Shown in pieces: positions 18,964-26,692 of a stretch of 64,000 nt of DNA; position 1 is the stretch's first letter; every line of letters begins with the position of its first letter. The stretch comes from Streptomyces sp. NRRL F-5727 (GTDB lineage Bacteria; Actinomycetota; Actinomycetes; Streptomycetales; Streptomycetaceae): positions 124,001 to 188,000 of the forward strand of contig NZ_JOGX01000007.1 of assembly GCF_000719555.1 (NCBI RefSeq), written 5' to 3'. The notes below the pieces were generated by a model that saw only the letters and a list, made by a program, of their open reading frames with translations, searched no databases and was not told where the DNA came from. Both the position numbers and the translations under genes were made by a program.

Positions 18964-19970
18964 TGAACGTACGCCGTCTGATACCCGCCACCGCCGTCAC
19001 CGGAGCCGTCGCCCTCGGTCTCGTCACCCTCTCCGCCTGCGGCGGGAGCTCGTCGGCCGCCGACAAGGGGACGGACGGCAAGCTGGACGTCGTCGCCTCG
19101 TTCTACCCCATGCAGTACCTGGCCGAGCAGATAGGCGGCGGCCACGTGGCCGTCCAGACCCTGACCAAGCCCGGCGTCGAACCCCACGACCTGGAGCTCA
19201 AGCCGCGGCAGATCGGCGAGCTCGCCGACGCCGACGTGCTCCTCTACCTCAAGGGCATCCAGCCCGCCGTCGACGAGGCCATCGCCCAGGCCGGCGTGAA
19301 GCACACGATCGACGCCGCCACCCTCACCACCCTCGAAGCCCACGGCACCGGGGCCGGCGAGGGCCACGCCCACGAGGGCGAGGAGGCCCACGGCGAGGAG
19401 CACGCCGCCGAGGAGTCCCACGAGGGCCACGACCACGGCTCCGAGGCCGGGAACGACCCCCACATCTGGCTCGACCCCGTCAAGTACGCCGAGGTCGCCA
19501 AGGGCGTCGGCGCCGCCTTCGCGAAGGCCGACCCGGCCCACGCGGCGGACTACGAGAAGAACACCGCCACCCTGATCGAGAAGCTCGGCGCCCTCGACAC
19601 GCAGTTCGAGACGGGTCTGAAGAACACCGCCACGAAGACCTTCATCACCACCCACTCCGCCTTCGGCTACCTCGCCGAGCGCTACCACCTGGACCAGGAG
19701 GGCATCTCCGGCATGGACCCCGAGTCCGAGCCGAGCCCCGCCCGCGTCAAGGAGCTCCAGGACGTCGCGAAGGCCGAGAAGGTCACCACCGTCTTCTTCG
19801 AGACCCTCGCCAGCGACAAGACCGCGAAGACCCTCGCGCAGGACACCGGCCTGAAGACCGACGTCCTCGACCCGCTGGAGGGAATCACGGACGCCTCCCA
19901 GGGCGATGACTACATCGAGGTCATGCAGTCGAACCTCGCCGCGCTGAAGAAGGCCCTCGGCGCCAAGTGA
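18963..19970 (+). CDS. znuA: Zinc ABC transporter substrate-binding lipoprotein
   Basis: Lipoprotein of 335 residues. A signal sequence with lipobox LSAC (Cys26) anchors it outside the membrane. It belongs to the cluster A-I metal-binding family: KLDVVASFYPMQYLAEQIGG, EPHDLELKP with His75, and DPHIWLDPVKYAEVA with His168 supply metal ligands. The loop at about 128-159 is rich in His and Glu, as in ZnuA, and probably traps zinc. Starts at 18945, 18954 and 18963 are all in frame. I prefer ATG 18963 as a near-leaderless start that keeps a normal signal peptide. It heads the znuACB operon and should be repressed by Zur when zinc is plentiful. Confidence 0.93.
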   Translation: MNVRRLIPATAVTGAVALGLVTLSACGGSSSAADKGTDGKLDVVASFYPMQYLAEQIGGGHVAVQTLTKPGVEPHDLELKPRQIGELADADVLLYLKGIQPAVDEAIAQAGVKHTIDAATLTTLEAHGTGAGEGHAHEGEEAHGEEHAAEESHEGHDHGSEAGNDPHIWLDPVKYAEVAKGVGAAFAKADPAHAADYEKNTATLIEKLGALDTQFETGLKNTATKTFITTHSAFGYLAERYHLDQEGISGMDPESEPSPARVKELQDVAKAEKVTTVFFETLASDKTAKTLAQDTGLKTDVLDPLEGITDASQGDDYIEVMQSNLAALKKALGAK

Positions 19971-19996
19971 TCCACCCCCGCACGCAGGAGGCACTC

Positions 19997-20761
19997 GTGA
20001 GCGACGAGCCCGTCATTTCCGTCCGCGGAGCCACGGCGGCCCTCGGCGCCCGCCCCGTCCTCCGGGGCGTCGACCTCACCGTCCGGCGCGGTGAGGTCGC
20101 CGCCCTGCTCGGCGCCAACGGCTCCGGCAAGTCCACCGCCGTCCGCGCGATCATCGGCCAGGTCCCGCTGACCGGCGGCACCATCGAGCTGTTCGGCACC
20201 GAGCGGAAGCGGTTCCGCGACTGGTCCCGGGTCGGCTACGTGCCCCAGCGCACCACCGCCGCCTCCGGCGTGCCCGCCACCGTCCGCGAGGTCGTCTCCT
20301 CCGGCCGGCTCGCCCGCCGCCGCTTCGGCCTGCCGGGCAAGGCCGACAAGGCCGCCGTCCACCGGGCCATGGAGCTGGTCGGTCTCGCCGACCGCGCCGG
20401 CGACTCCGTCTCCGCGCTCTCCGGCGGCCAGCACCAGCGCGTCCTGATCGCCCGCGCGCTCGCCTCCGAACCCGAACTGCTGATCATGGACGAGCCGATG
20501 GCCGGCGTGGACCTCGCCAGCCAGGAGATCCTCGCCGCGACCCTGCGCGAGCAGGTCGCCGGCGGCACGTCGGTCCTCCTCGTCCTGCACGAGCTGGGCC
20601 CCCTGGAGCCCCTCATCGACCGCGCGATCGTGCTCCGCGACGGCTGCGTCGTCCACGACGGGCCGCCGCCGGAGGCCCTCGGCCAGCACGCGCTGCCCGG
20701 CCACGACCACGTACATCCGCACGCGGCCGGCGAGCCGCTCCGCACGGGACTGCTGACCTGA
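19997..20761 (+). CDS. znuC: Zinc ABC transporter ATP-binding protein
   Basis: Cytoplasmic ATPase of 254 residues. Walker A GANGSGKST near 38, Q-loop VPQRTTAA, signature LSGGQHQRVLIARAL and Walker B LLIMDEPMAGVD are intact. The C-terminus is His-rich (GHDHVHPHAAG), which is common in zinc importers. GTG 19997 has an ideal AGGAGG at 19986-19991; the in-frame GTG at 19967 overlaps the znuA stop and lacks one. It lies between znuA and znuB, and the znuB start follows its stop by 1 nt. It powers zinc import. Confidence 0.93.
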   Translation: MSDEPVISVRGATAALGARPVLRGVDLTVRRGEVAALLGANGSGKSTAVRAIIGQVPLTGGTIELFGTERKRFRDWSRVGYVPQRTTAASGVPATVREVVSSGRLARRRFGLPGKADKAAVHRAMELVGLADRAGDSVSALSGGQHQRVLIARALASEPELLIMDEPMAGVDLASQEILAATLREQVAGGTSVLLVLHELGPLEPLIDRAIVLRDGCVVHDGPPPEALGQHALPGHDHVHPHAAGEPLRTGLLT

Positions 20762-20762
20762 C

Positions 20763-21659
20763 ATGGACTTCCTCGAACCCGCCTTCATGCAGCGGGCGCT
20801 GCTCGCGGCCGTGCTCGTCGGCATCACCGCGCCCGCCGTCGGCATCTACCTCGTCCAGCGCCGCCAGGCACTGATGGGTGACGGCATCGGGCACGTCGCC
20901 ATGACCGGCGTCGGCCTCGGCTTCCTGCTGAACTCCAGCCCGGTCTGGATGGCCACCGCCGTCGCCGTCGCCGGCTCGGTCGCGATGGAGCTGATCCGGG
21001 CGTACGGCAAGACCCGCGGCGACCTCGCGCTCGCGCTGCTCTTCTACGGCGGCATGGCGGGCGGCGTCCTGCTGATCAACCTGGCGCCGACCGGCTCCAA
21101 CGCCAACCTCAGCTCGTACCTCTTCGGGTCGCTGTCCACGGTCTCCACCGAGGACGTCACCGCGATCAGCGTCCTCGCGGCCTTCGTCGTCCTGGTCACG
21201 GTCGGTCTGCGGCGGCAGCTCTTCGCCGTCAGCCAGGACGAGGAGTTCGCCCGCGTCACCGGACTGCCCGTGCGCGCCCTGAACCTGCTCATCGCCGTCA
21301 CCGCCGCCGTGACCGTCACGGTCGCCATGCGGGTCGTGGGCCTGCTGCTGGTCAGCGCGCTCATGGTGGTGCCGGTGGCGGCGGCCCAGCAGCTGTCGAA
21401 GTCCTTCCGGGCGACCTTCGTCCTCGCCGTGGCGACCGGGATCACGGTCACCCTGGCCGGCACGGTCACCTCGTACTACCAGGACGTCCCGCCCGGCGCG
21501 ACGATCGTCCTGTACGCGATCGGGGTCTTCGTCGTCCTGACGCTGCTGGCCACCCCGCTCGCCAAGCGACGGGCGAAGGCCGCCGCTCAGGCCAACGAGG
21601 ACTGCGACGCCCGCTGCGTCCCGGGCAGCCGGCGGACCACGGACGACGTGAAGGTATGA
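20763..21659 (+). CDS. znuB: Zinc ABC transporter permease
   Basis: Membrane protein of 298 residues with about eight hydrophobic helices. QRRQALMGDGIGHVAMTGVG is the cytoplasmic coupling segment of the ABC-3 permease family, and VSQDEEFARVTGLPVRALNL and VVGLLLVSALMVVPVAAAQQ are also family-conserved. The start codon follows the znuC stop by 1 nt, so translation is coupled. The soluble C-terminal tail (after about residue 265) ends with a Cys-containing stretch CDARCVPG of unknown use. It forms the zinc channel with ZnuA and ZnuC. Confidence 0.92.
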   Translation: MDFLEPAFMQRALLAAVLVGITAPAVGIYLVQRRQALMGDGIGHVAMTGVGLGFLLNSSPVWMATAVAVAGSVAMELIRAYGKTRGDLALALLFYGGMAGGVLLINLAPTGSNANLSSYLFGSLSTVSTEDVTAISVLAAFVVLVTVGLRRQLFAVSQDEEFARVTGLPVRALNLLIAVTAAVTVTVAMRVVGLLLVSALMVVPVAAAQQLSKSFRATFVLAVATGITVTLAGTVTSYYQDVPPGATIVLYAIGVFVVLTLLATPLAKRRAKAAAQANEDCDARCVPGSRRTTDDVKV

Positions 21660-21742
21660 GCCACGGGTGAGCCGCGACTGAACCCGGGGGGACGGGGGAC
21701 TGGCAGAATGGCGGGGGCAGACAAGCATCCAAGGAGGCCCCC

Positions 21743-22153
21743 GTGGCGACGGCAGGACCCCCCGTACGCGGCCGCTCCACCAAGCAGCGGGCCGCGGTGG
21801 CGGCAGCACTGAGCGAGGTGGACGAGTTCCGCAGCGCCCAGGAACTGCACGACATGCTCAAGCACCGCGGCGACTCCGTCGGCCTGACCACCGTCTACCG
21901 CACCCTCCAGTCGCTGGCGGACGCGGGCGAGGTGGACGCGCTGCGCACCAGCGACGGCGAGACGGTCTACCGCCGCTGCTCGTCCGACGACCACCACCAC
22001 CATCTGGTCTGCCGCGCCTGCGGCAAGGCCGTCGAGGTCGAGGGCCCGATGGTGGAGCAGTGGGCCGAGTCGGTCGCGGCCGAGCACGGCTTCGTGAACG
22101 TGGCGCACACCGTCGAGATCTTCGGCACCTGCGCGGAGTGCGCGGCGAAGTGA
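21743..22153 (+). CDS. zur: Zinc uptake regulator, Fur family
   Basis: Fur-family repressor of 136 residues. The winged helix contains SAQELHDMLKHRGDSVGLTT and VYRTLQSLADAGEVD. DDHHHHLVC (His84-87) marks the regulatory metal site, and the Cys pairs C90/C93 and C130/C133 form the structural zinc site. These features, and the position after znuACB, identify it as Zur rather than Fur or PerR. GTG 21743 has AAGGAGG just upstream. It probably represses znuACB through the boxes at 18927-18963 and likely other zinc-responsive genes. It lies 83 nt after znuB and may have its own promoter. Confidence 0.93.
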   Translation: MATAGPPVRGRSTKQRAAVAAALSEVDEFRSAQELHDMLKHRGDSVGLTTVYRTLQSLADAGEVDALRTSDGETVYRRCSSDDHHHHLVCRACGKAVEVEGPMVEQWAESVAAEHGFVNVAHTVEIFGTCAECAAK

Positions 22154-22162
22154 CCTGACATA

Positions 22163-22208
22163 CGTGTGGGGCCCTTACCGGACAGACTTCCGGTACGGGC
22201 CCCACACG
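22163..22208. terminator. Bidirectional terminator after zur
   Basis: 19-bp stem CGTGTGGGGCCCTTACCGG / CCGGTACGGGCCCCACACG with one mismatch and an 8-nt loop, between convergent zur and the YcxB-like gene. Confidence 0.85.
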
Positions 22209-22212
22209 CATG

Positions 22213-22764
22213 TCACACGCGGCTGCTGTGCCGGTCCAGGAGGGCCCGGAGCCGGTCGGCGTCGGCCGCATCGGCGAGACCGTGCTTGGGCAGGTAGGCG
22301 AAGCCGGTGCCCGCCCGGCGGGGGGTGAGCAGGACGAAGAGCCGGTCGGTCTCCACGTACCGCGGCAGCATCGCCCAGCGGATGACGGTGTCGGTGTCCC
22401 GGGAGGTCCACCGGCCGCCCTCGGCGTCGACGACGGCCCTGGCGTCGCCGCCCTGGGCGCGGGCGGCCCGGAGGAAGGTCCGGGCGACCGCCCAGGGCAT
22501 CAGGCGGACCAGGACGACGAGGCCGGCGCCGAGCCCCGCCATCTCGGCCACGGTCCCCGCGTCCGGCTCGCCGGGGAGCAGCAGCTCCAGGGCGGCGATC
22601 AGGAAGGCGAGGACCGAGGTGCCGTAGGCGACGCCGCGCAGCACCCGCCACCAGCGGGCCGCCCCGAGGCTGATCCGTACCGCCTCGCGCACGTCCACGA
22701 GGGCGGCCGGGTAGGCGAGTTCGATCCGGTCGTGGACCGTGGAGTCGTGCGGTGTCCCGTTCAC
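22213..22764 (-). CDS. YcxB-like membrane protein
   Basis: Protein of 183 residues. Two hydrophobic segments (about 42-62 and 72-95) are followed by a soluble C-terminal domain: WTSRDTDTVIRWAMLPRYVE, then FVLLTPRRAGTGFAYLPKHG and RLRALLDRH. This matches the YcxB-like C-terminal domain, in which a hydrophobic pair precedes a small beta domain. Function unknown across the family. It starts with GTG 22764, 16 nt after the stop of uppS on the same strand, so it may be the last gene of a recO-uppS transcript. Confidence 0.7.
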   Translation of the reverse strand: MNGTPHDSTVHDRIELAYPAALVDVREAVRISLGAARWWRVLRGVAYGTSVLAFLIAALELLLPGEPDAGTVAEMAGLGAGLVVLVRLMPWAVARTFLRAARAQGGDARAVVDAEGGRWTSRDTDTVIRWAMLPRYVETDRLFVLLTPRRAGTGFAYLPKHGLADAADADRLRALLDRHSSRV

Positions 22765-22780
22765 CCGCCGGATCGTAGCG

Positions 22781-23605
22781 TCACGCCTTGTCGAGGACGG
22801 CGAGGTCCGCCGGGTCCACCCCGCCGAAGCGGCGGTCGCGCTGGGCGTACTCGACGCAGGCCCGCCACAGGTCGCGGCGGTCGAAGTCGGGCCACAGCAC
22901 GTCCTGGAAGACCATCTCGGCGTACGCGCTCTGCCAGATCAGGTAGTTGGAGGTGCGCTGCTCGCCGCTGGGCCGCAGGAAGAGGTCCACGTCCGGCATG
23001 TCCGGGTAGTAGAGGTACTTCTGGACCGTCTTCTCGGTGATCTTCGCCGGGTCGAGGCGGCCCGCCTTCACGTCCTCCGCGAGCGCCTGCGCCGCGTCCG
23101 TGAGCTCCGCGCGGCCGCCGTAGTTCATGCAGAAGTACAGCGTGAGCTTCGTGTTGTCCTTGGTCTGCTCCTGGGCGACCTGGAGCTCCTTGGCGACCGA
23201 CTTCCACAGCTTGGGCATGCGGCCCACCCAGCGCACCCGGATGCCGAGCTCGTCGAGCTGGTCGCGGGTCTTGCGGATGAAGTCGCGGTTGAAGTTCATC
23301 AGGAAGCGCACCTCCTCGGGGGAGCGCTTCCAGTTCTCGGTGGAGAAGGCGTACAGGGAGATCGCGCCGACGCCCATCTCGAGCGCGCCCTGGAGCACGT
23401 CGAGGACCTGCTCGGCGCCGACCTTGTGGCCCTCGGTGCGCGGCAGGCCGCGCTCCTTCGCCCAGCGGCCGTTGCCGTCCATGACGATCGCGACGTGCCG
23501 CGGCACGAGCTCGGTCTGGAGCTTCGGCGGGTGGGCGCCGGACGGGTGCGGCTCGGGGGTCCTGTACTCCCGGCGCTGGCGCCCGAGGAGTCGTGCGATG
23601 GCCAT
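22781..23605 (-). CDS. uppS: Isoprenyl transferase (undecaprenyl diphosphate synthase family)
   Basis: Cytoplasmic cis-prenyltransferase of 274 residues that makes long-chain polyprenyl diphosphate for cell-wall lipid carriers. [20 protein letters not shown] contains catalytic Asp43 and the phosphate-binding region. [30 protein letters not shown] and FQDVLWPDF are the other signature blocks. The enzyme looks complete. It starts 13 nt after the recO stop, so the two are an operon. The Pro/His-rich N-terminus (about 15-30) is variable among actinobacteria. Confidence 0.94.
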   Translation of the reverse strand: MAIARLLGRQRREYRTPEPHPSGAHPPKLQTELVPRHVAIVMDGNGRWAKERGLPRTEGHKVGAEQVLDVLQGALEMGVGAISLYAFSTENWKRSPEEVRFLMNFNRDFIRKTRDQLDELGIRVRWVGRMPKLWKSVAKELQVAQEQTKDNTKLTLYFCMNYGGRAELTDAAQALAEDVKAGRLDPAKITEKTVQKYLYYPDMPDVDLFLRPSGEQRTSNYLIWQSAYAEMVFQDVLWPDFDRRDLWRACVEYAQRDRRFGGVDPADLAVLDKA

Positions 23606-23617
23606 GCGATGGATCTC

Positions 23618-24367
23618 CTAGCTCTTCTCTACGTACCGCAGGGAGCGCAGTCCGCGCTCCAGGTGCCAGTGCAGATAGGCGGACACCAGTCCGCTGCCCT
23701 CCCTGACGTGACGCGGCTCGCACGCGTCCGCCGTCGCCCAGTCGCCGGTGAGCAGCGCGCTGAGCAGGCCGATGGCCTCCGCTGAGGGTACGACGCTTCC
23801 GGGGACCCGGCAGTCGCCGCATATGACGCCGCCCGCCGCGACCGAGAAGAACCGGTTCGGCCCGTCGAGTCCGCATTTGGCGCAGTCCGAGAAGGAGGGG
23901 GCGTAGCCGTTCACGGCGAGGGAGCGGAGCAGGAAGGCGTCGAGGATGAGGTGGGGGGCGTGCTCGCCCCGGGCGAGGGTGCGCAGTCCGCCGACGAGCA
24001 GCAGGTACTGCTGCACGGCCGGCTCGCCCTCGTGGTCGGTGAAGCGCTCCGCCGTCTCCAGCATCGCGGTGCCGGCGGTGTAGCGGGCGTAGTCGGTGAC
24101 GATGCCGCCGCCGTACGCGGCGATGGTCTCGCTCTGGGTGCAGAGCGGCAGGCCGCGTCCGACGAGCTCGCTGCCGCGGGCGAAGAACTGCACGTCGACG
24201 TGGGAGAAGGGTTCGAGGCGCGCGCCGAACTTGGACTTGGTCCGCCGCACCCCGCGCGCCACGGCGCGCACCCGTCCGTGCCCGCGGGTGAGGATCGTGA
24301 TGATGCGATCCGCTTCGCCCAGCTTCTGGGTGCGCAGCACGATGCCGTCGTCGCGGAACAGACTCAT
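23618..24367 (-). CDS. recO: DNA repair protein RecO
   Basis: Protein of 249 residues that anneals single strands and helps RecR load RecA onto SSB-coated DNA. The N-terminal OB-fold is recognisable (FRDDGIVLRTQKLGEADRII; GRVRAVARGVRRTKSKFG). The zinc-binding cysteines are CAKCGLDG and CGDCRVPG. ATG 24367 starts MSLFRDDGIVLRT as in homologues. It is the first gene of the recO-uppS pair; a small hypothetical gene ends 65 nt upstream on the same strand. Confidence 0.92.
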   Translation of the reverse strand: MSLFRDDGIVLRTQKLGEADRIITILTRGHGRVRAVARGVRRTKSKFGARLEPFSHVDVQFFARGSELVGRGLPLCTQSETIAAYGGGIVTDYARYTAGTAMLETAERFTDHEGEPAVQQYLLLVGGLRTLARGEHAPHLILDAFLLRSLAVNGYAPSFSDCAKCGLDGPNRFFSVAAGGVICGDCRVPGSVVPSAEAIGLLSALLTGDWATADACEPRHVREGSGLVSAYLHWHLERGLRSLRYVEKS

Positions 24368-24432
24368 GGAGCCATTCTCCCGTACGCGGGGAGGGTCCCG
24401 GCCGCGTCCCGGAATCCGGGGGGCCGAGGGGG

Positions 24433-24648
24433 TCAGGGGACCTCGCCGCGGCTGCGGGCGTTGGCGTGGGCGGTGGCGGCGCTGAGGCGCTCGGCGGAGG
24501 TGGCCTCGCGGACCTCCTCGGGGGCCACGTCCCATTCGCGTCCGCCGCCGAGCGGGCGGATCTGGACGTACGGGCCCTCGTGGCCCATCACCCTCGCGAC
24601 CCGCCCGGTGCGGATCTCCACGACGTACGCCCCGATCGGCAGTGTCAT
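24433..24648 (-). CDS. Small conserved hypothetical protein
   Basis: Protein of 71 residues, MTLPIGAYVVEIRTGRVARV, then MGHEGPYVQIRPLGGGREWD and an Ala-rich helix with two Arg-containing turns. The N-terminal 45 residues look like a small SH3-like beta-barrel; I do not assign a family. A small gene of this kind commonly sits upstream of recO in Streptomyces. ATG 24648 is preceded on the minus strand by GGGGAGGAGGGCCGG, a strong ribosome binding site. Function unknown. Confidence 0.65.
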   Translation of the reverse strand: MTLPIGAYVVEIRTGRVARVMGHEGPYVQIRPLGGGREWDVAPEEVREATSAERLSAATAHANARSRGEVP

Positions 24649-25301
24649 GACCGGCCCTCCTCCCCGGCGGTGCGGGCCCGGCGGTGCGCCGGGCGGGTCC
24701 GCCGTGCGGTGTCCCTTGCGAGCGAGCGGCCGCGGGGACGGCGGTGCCGCGGGGCCGGACGCCGGTCCCGGGCGGGGTATTCCCTCCGCGCCGTTCCCGC
24801 GCATTTCCGGCTCCGTGTGCCGCGCCGCTCCGACTTCCCCCGTGGTCGTTCTCTCCTGGTGTCTTCCTTCACCAACGTATGCCTTTCTGAATCCATTTCC
24901 CGCTTCCCCACTCCCGGGTGACCCGCGATCCGTAGAATCGTGGGACGCACCAAGGGAGTTCGGGACGTTCCCGCACGCCACCGGGGCGGGATGTTCGAGC
25001 GGAGAATTCGATTCGCGGCCGTCGGGTCGCGCGTGGAACCGGTGAAGTCCCGTAAATCCGGGGGAATCTCGAACGGCCGTGCCGGGGCCGTCACGGAATT
25101 GTTCTCGGGGTCCGGGCTTTCGCTCCGGCGCACGCCGGGGCGCGTGAAGGGGGCGCGCGAAGTGGTCCCCACCGGGGCCGGGCGCGCCGGGCCCGGTCGT
25201 GGTGCCGGGCGGGCCGGTGCCCCTACGATCGGCGCGGGAGCGTCGTCCTGTCGCCCGGCGGCGCCCCGGGACCGACCGACGGCGGCGGAGGAATGCGGAC
25301 G
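24649..25301. other. 653-bp intergenic region without a convincing gene
   Basis: The stretch about 24850-25100 is lower in GC than its surroundings. An 83-codon minus-strand frame (ATG near 24893) ends TGA at 24645-24647 and overlaps the ATG of the small hypothetical gene as ATGA. Its codons lack the usual third-position GC and its product is an Arg-rich string, so I do not call it. TAGAAT at 24933-24938 is a possible plus-strand -10. Otherwise I see nothing recognisable. Confidence 0.5.
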
Positions 25302-25715
25302 ATGACGGCCACCCCCTCTCTGGTCCTGCGCGGTGGCGAATCGGTTCTCCGCTTCGCGGGCGGGCCGGTGACCCTGCGCCGCCCGGACAAGGAACACCAC
25401 ATACCGCTCGCGGCGATCTCCTTCGTCCACGCCGAGGGCCGGTCCGTCGCGATCGTGCTGACGGCGTCCGGGGCCGACGAGCCGACGATCTACCGGGTCG
25501 CCGACGTCGACGAGACCGGCGCGCTCGCCTTCGCGGACGCCGTGACCGCCGCCCTCCCGGAGACCCCGGCGCCCGACGGCGCCGCACTCGTCACGACCAG
25601 CACGCCCCGGGCCGCGGAGCCCGCCGCCGCCGGGGGCGGGGTCAGCTGGAAGCCGGTCGTGGCCGCCGTGGCCGTCCTGCTCGTCGCCCTGGCGGTGTTC
25701 GCCGCAAGGGGCTGA
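25302..25715 (+). CDS. Hypothetical protein, C-terminal membrane anchor
   Basis: Protein of 137 residues. The first 85 residues form a compact beta-rich domain (SLVLRGGESVLRFAGGPVTL; YRVADVDETGALAFADAVTA). After a linker, one transmembrane helix ends the protein (about 115-134, followed by ARG). The same N-terminal domain recurs in the next gene. ATG 25302 is preferred over ATG 25293 because GGAGGA (25287-25292) then has a 9-nt spacing. Function unknown. Confidence 0.7.
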   Translation: MTATPSLVLRGGESVLRFAGGPVTLRRPDKEHHIPLAAISFVHAEGRSVAIVLTASGADEPTIYRVADVDETGALAFADAVTAALPETPAPDGAALVTTSTPRAAEPAAAGGGVSWKPVVAAVAVLLVALAVFAARG

Positions 25716-25748
25716 CCGGGGCCCGCTCCCGCCTTTACGATCACGCTC

Positions 25749-26567
25749 ATGCCGATACCCATCGCCTCCCTCCCCGTCCTCGTGGGCCGGGACGGAATCG
25801 TCCTGTCCGCCGAGAACGAGGGCCTGGTCCTCGACCTCCCGACGGAACAGATCGTCTTCACGGCCGACGGGCTCGGCCGGCTCCGCGCCGAGGGCGGGAC
25901 GGTCCTGATCGAACTGCGGGCGAAGGCCGGGGCGACACCGCGCGTCCACCGGATCGACGACGTCGACCCGGACGGGGCGACCCTCTTCGCCGACACGATC
26001 AACGACCTGCTCGCCAACCGGACGGACAGCGACGACGTCGACGGCGCCCGCTTCGCCGCGATCCGCTCGCTGGCCCCGAGGTGGCGCCACCGGTTCGCCC
26101 GGCGGGTGCTGCGGGGCGTCCTCGGCTATCTGCTCGCGCTGGTCGTGCTCGCGGTGGTCGCGGGATCGCTGGGCCACTGGGACGTCGTCATCCTGGAGAT
26201 CCCGGTGGGCGGCATCAGCTGCCTCGCCCTCGGATCCGGCGCGTACGGGCTCGGGCAGAGCATGCGCGAGCGATGGCTGCAGCGGCACGGGGTCGCGGTG
26301 ACCGCCACCCGGGCCACGTCGCCGGGCGCGTACGTCTACCCCGACGGGACCGGCGACTACCGGATCTTCGTGCACGGCAGGGCCGGTGCGGCCATCACCG
26401 CGCTCTACCCGCGGGAGGACCCGGGGGACGTGCTCGTGCCCTCGCCACGCTCCGCCCGGCTGGTGAGCACGGTCGGCGGCGGCTTCCTGCTGGCCTGCGG
26501 GATCGCGGGCACGGTCGCGCTCGCGCTGCTGACCGTGAGCTCGTTCGGCACCCCAGGCGGACTTTGA
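25749..26567 (+). CDS. Hypothetical membrane protein sharing a domain with its upstream neighbour
   Basis: Protein of 272 residues. Residues 8-92 (PVLVGRDGIVLSAENEGLVL; HRIDDVDPDGATLFADTIND) correspond to the domain of the preceding gene, with the shared D-DVD--GA--FAD pattern. Two transmembrane helices follow (about 115-160), then a soluble loop (GAYVYPDGTGDYRIFVHGRA) and a last helix near the C-terminus. It starts 33 nt after the previous stop, so the two are probably an operon created by domain duplication. Function unknown. Confidence 0.68.
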   Translation: MPIPIASLPVLVGRDGIVLSAENEGLVLDLPTEQIVFTADGLGRLRAEGGTVLIELRAKAGATPRVHRIDDVDPDGATLFADTINDLLANRTDSDDVDGARFAAIRSLAPRWRHRFARRVLRGVLGYLLALVVLAVVAGSLGHWDVVILEIPVGGISCLALGSGAYGLGQSMRERWLQRHGVAVTATRATSPGAYVYPDGTGDYRIFVHGRAGAAITALYPREDPGDVLVPSPRSARLVSTVGGGFLLACGIAGTVALALLTVSSFGTPGGL

Positions 26568-26571
26568 GAAG

Positions 26572-26590
26572 TCATAAGTCTGCCTTATGA
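26572..26590 (+). promoter_or_regulatory. Perfect palindrome TCATAAG-N5-CTTATGA
   Basis: TCATAAG (26572-26578), TCTGC, CTTATGA (26584-26590), an AT-rich perfect inverted repeat starting 4 nt after the upstream stop codon and about 100 nt before fprA. Too AT-rich for a terminator stem, so more likely an operator for the fprA promoter. Regulator unknown. Confidence 0.5.
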
Positions 26591-26628
26591 GGGCATAGAC
26601 CGGGGTCGGGTACCACTTCGCGCGGCGA

Positions 26629-26647
26629 GTTAATTAGGGTGGCCTAA
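26629..26647 (+). promoter_or_regulatory. Iron-box-like (DmdR/IdeR) site at the fprA promoter
   Basis: TTAGG (26634-26638), GTGG, CCTAA (26643-26647). Against the actinobacterial iron-box consensus TTAGGTTAGGCTAACCTAA the 19-mer matches at 12 positions, with the right half nearly perfect. TAGGGT (26635-26640) is a good -10, so a bound repressor would cover it. Binding is inferred. Confidence 0.5.
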
Positions 26648-26692
26648 GTGTCGGCGGCTCCGCCGCACGCCGTATGCGAAGGGAACCCAGTC

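Noticed and set aside
24645..24893. 83-codon minus-strand frame coupled to the small gene before recO
   Set aside because: Codon third positions are not GC-rich, the product is an Arg-rich string without recognisable fold, and no homologue comes to mind.
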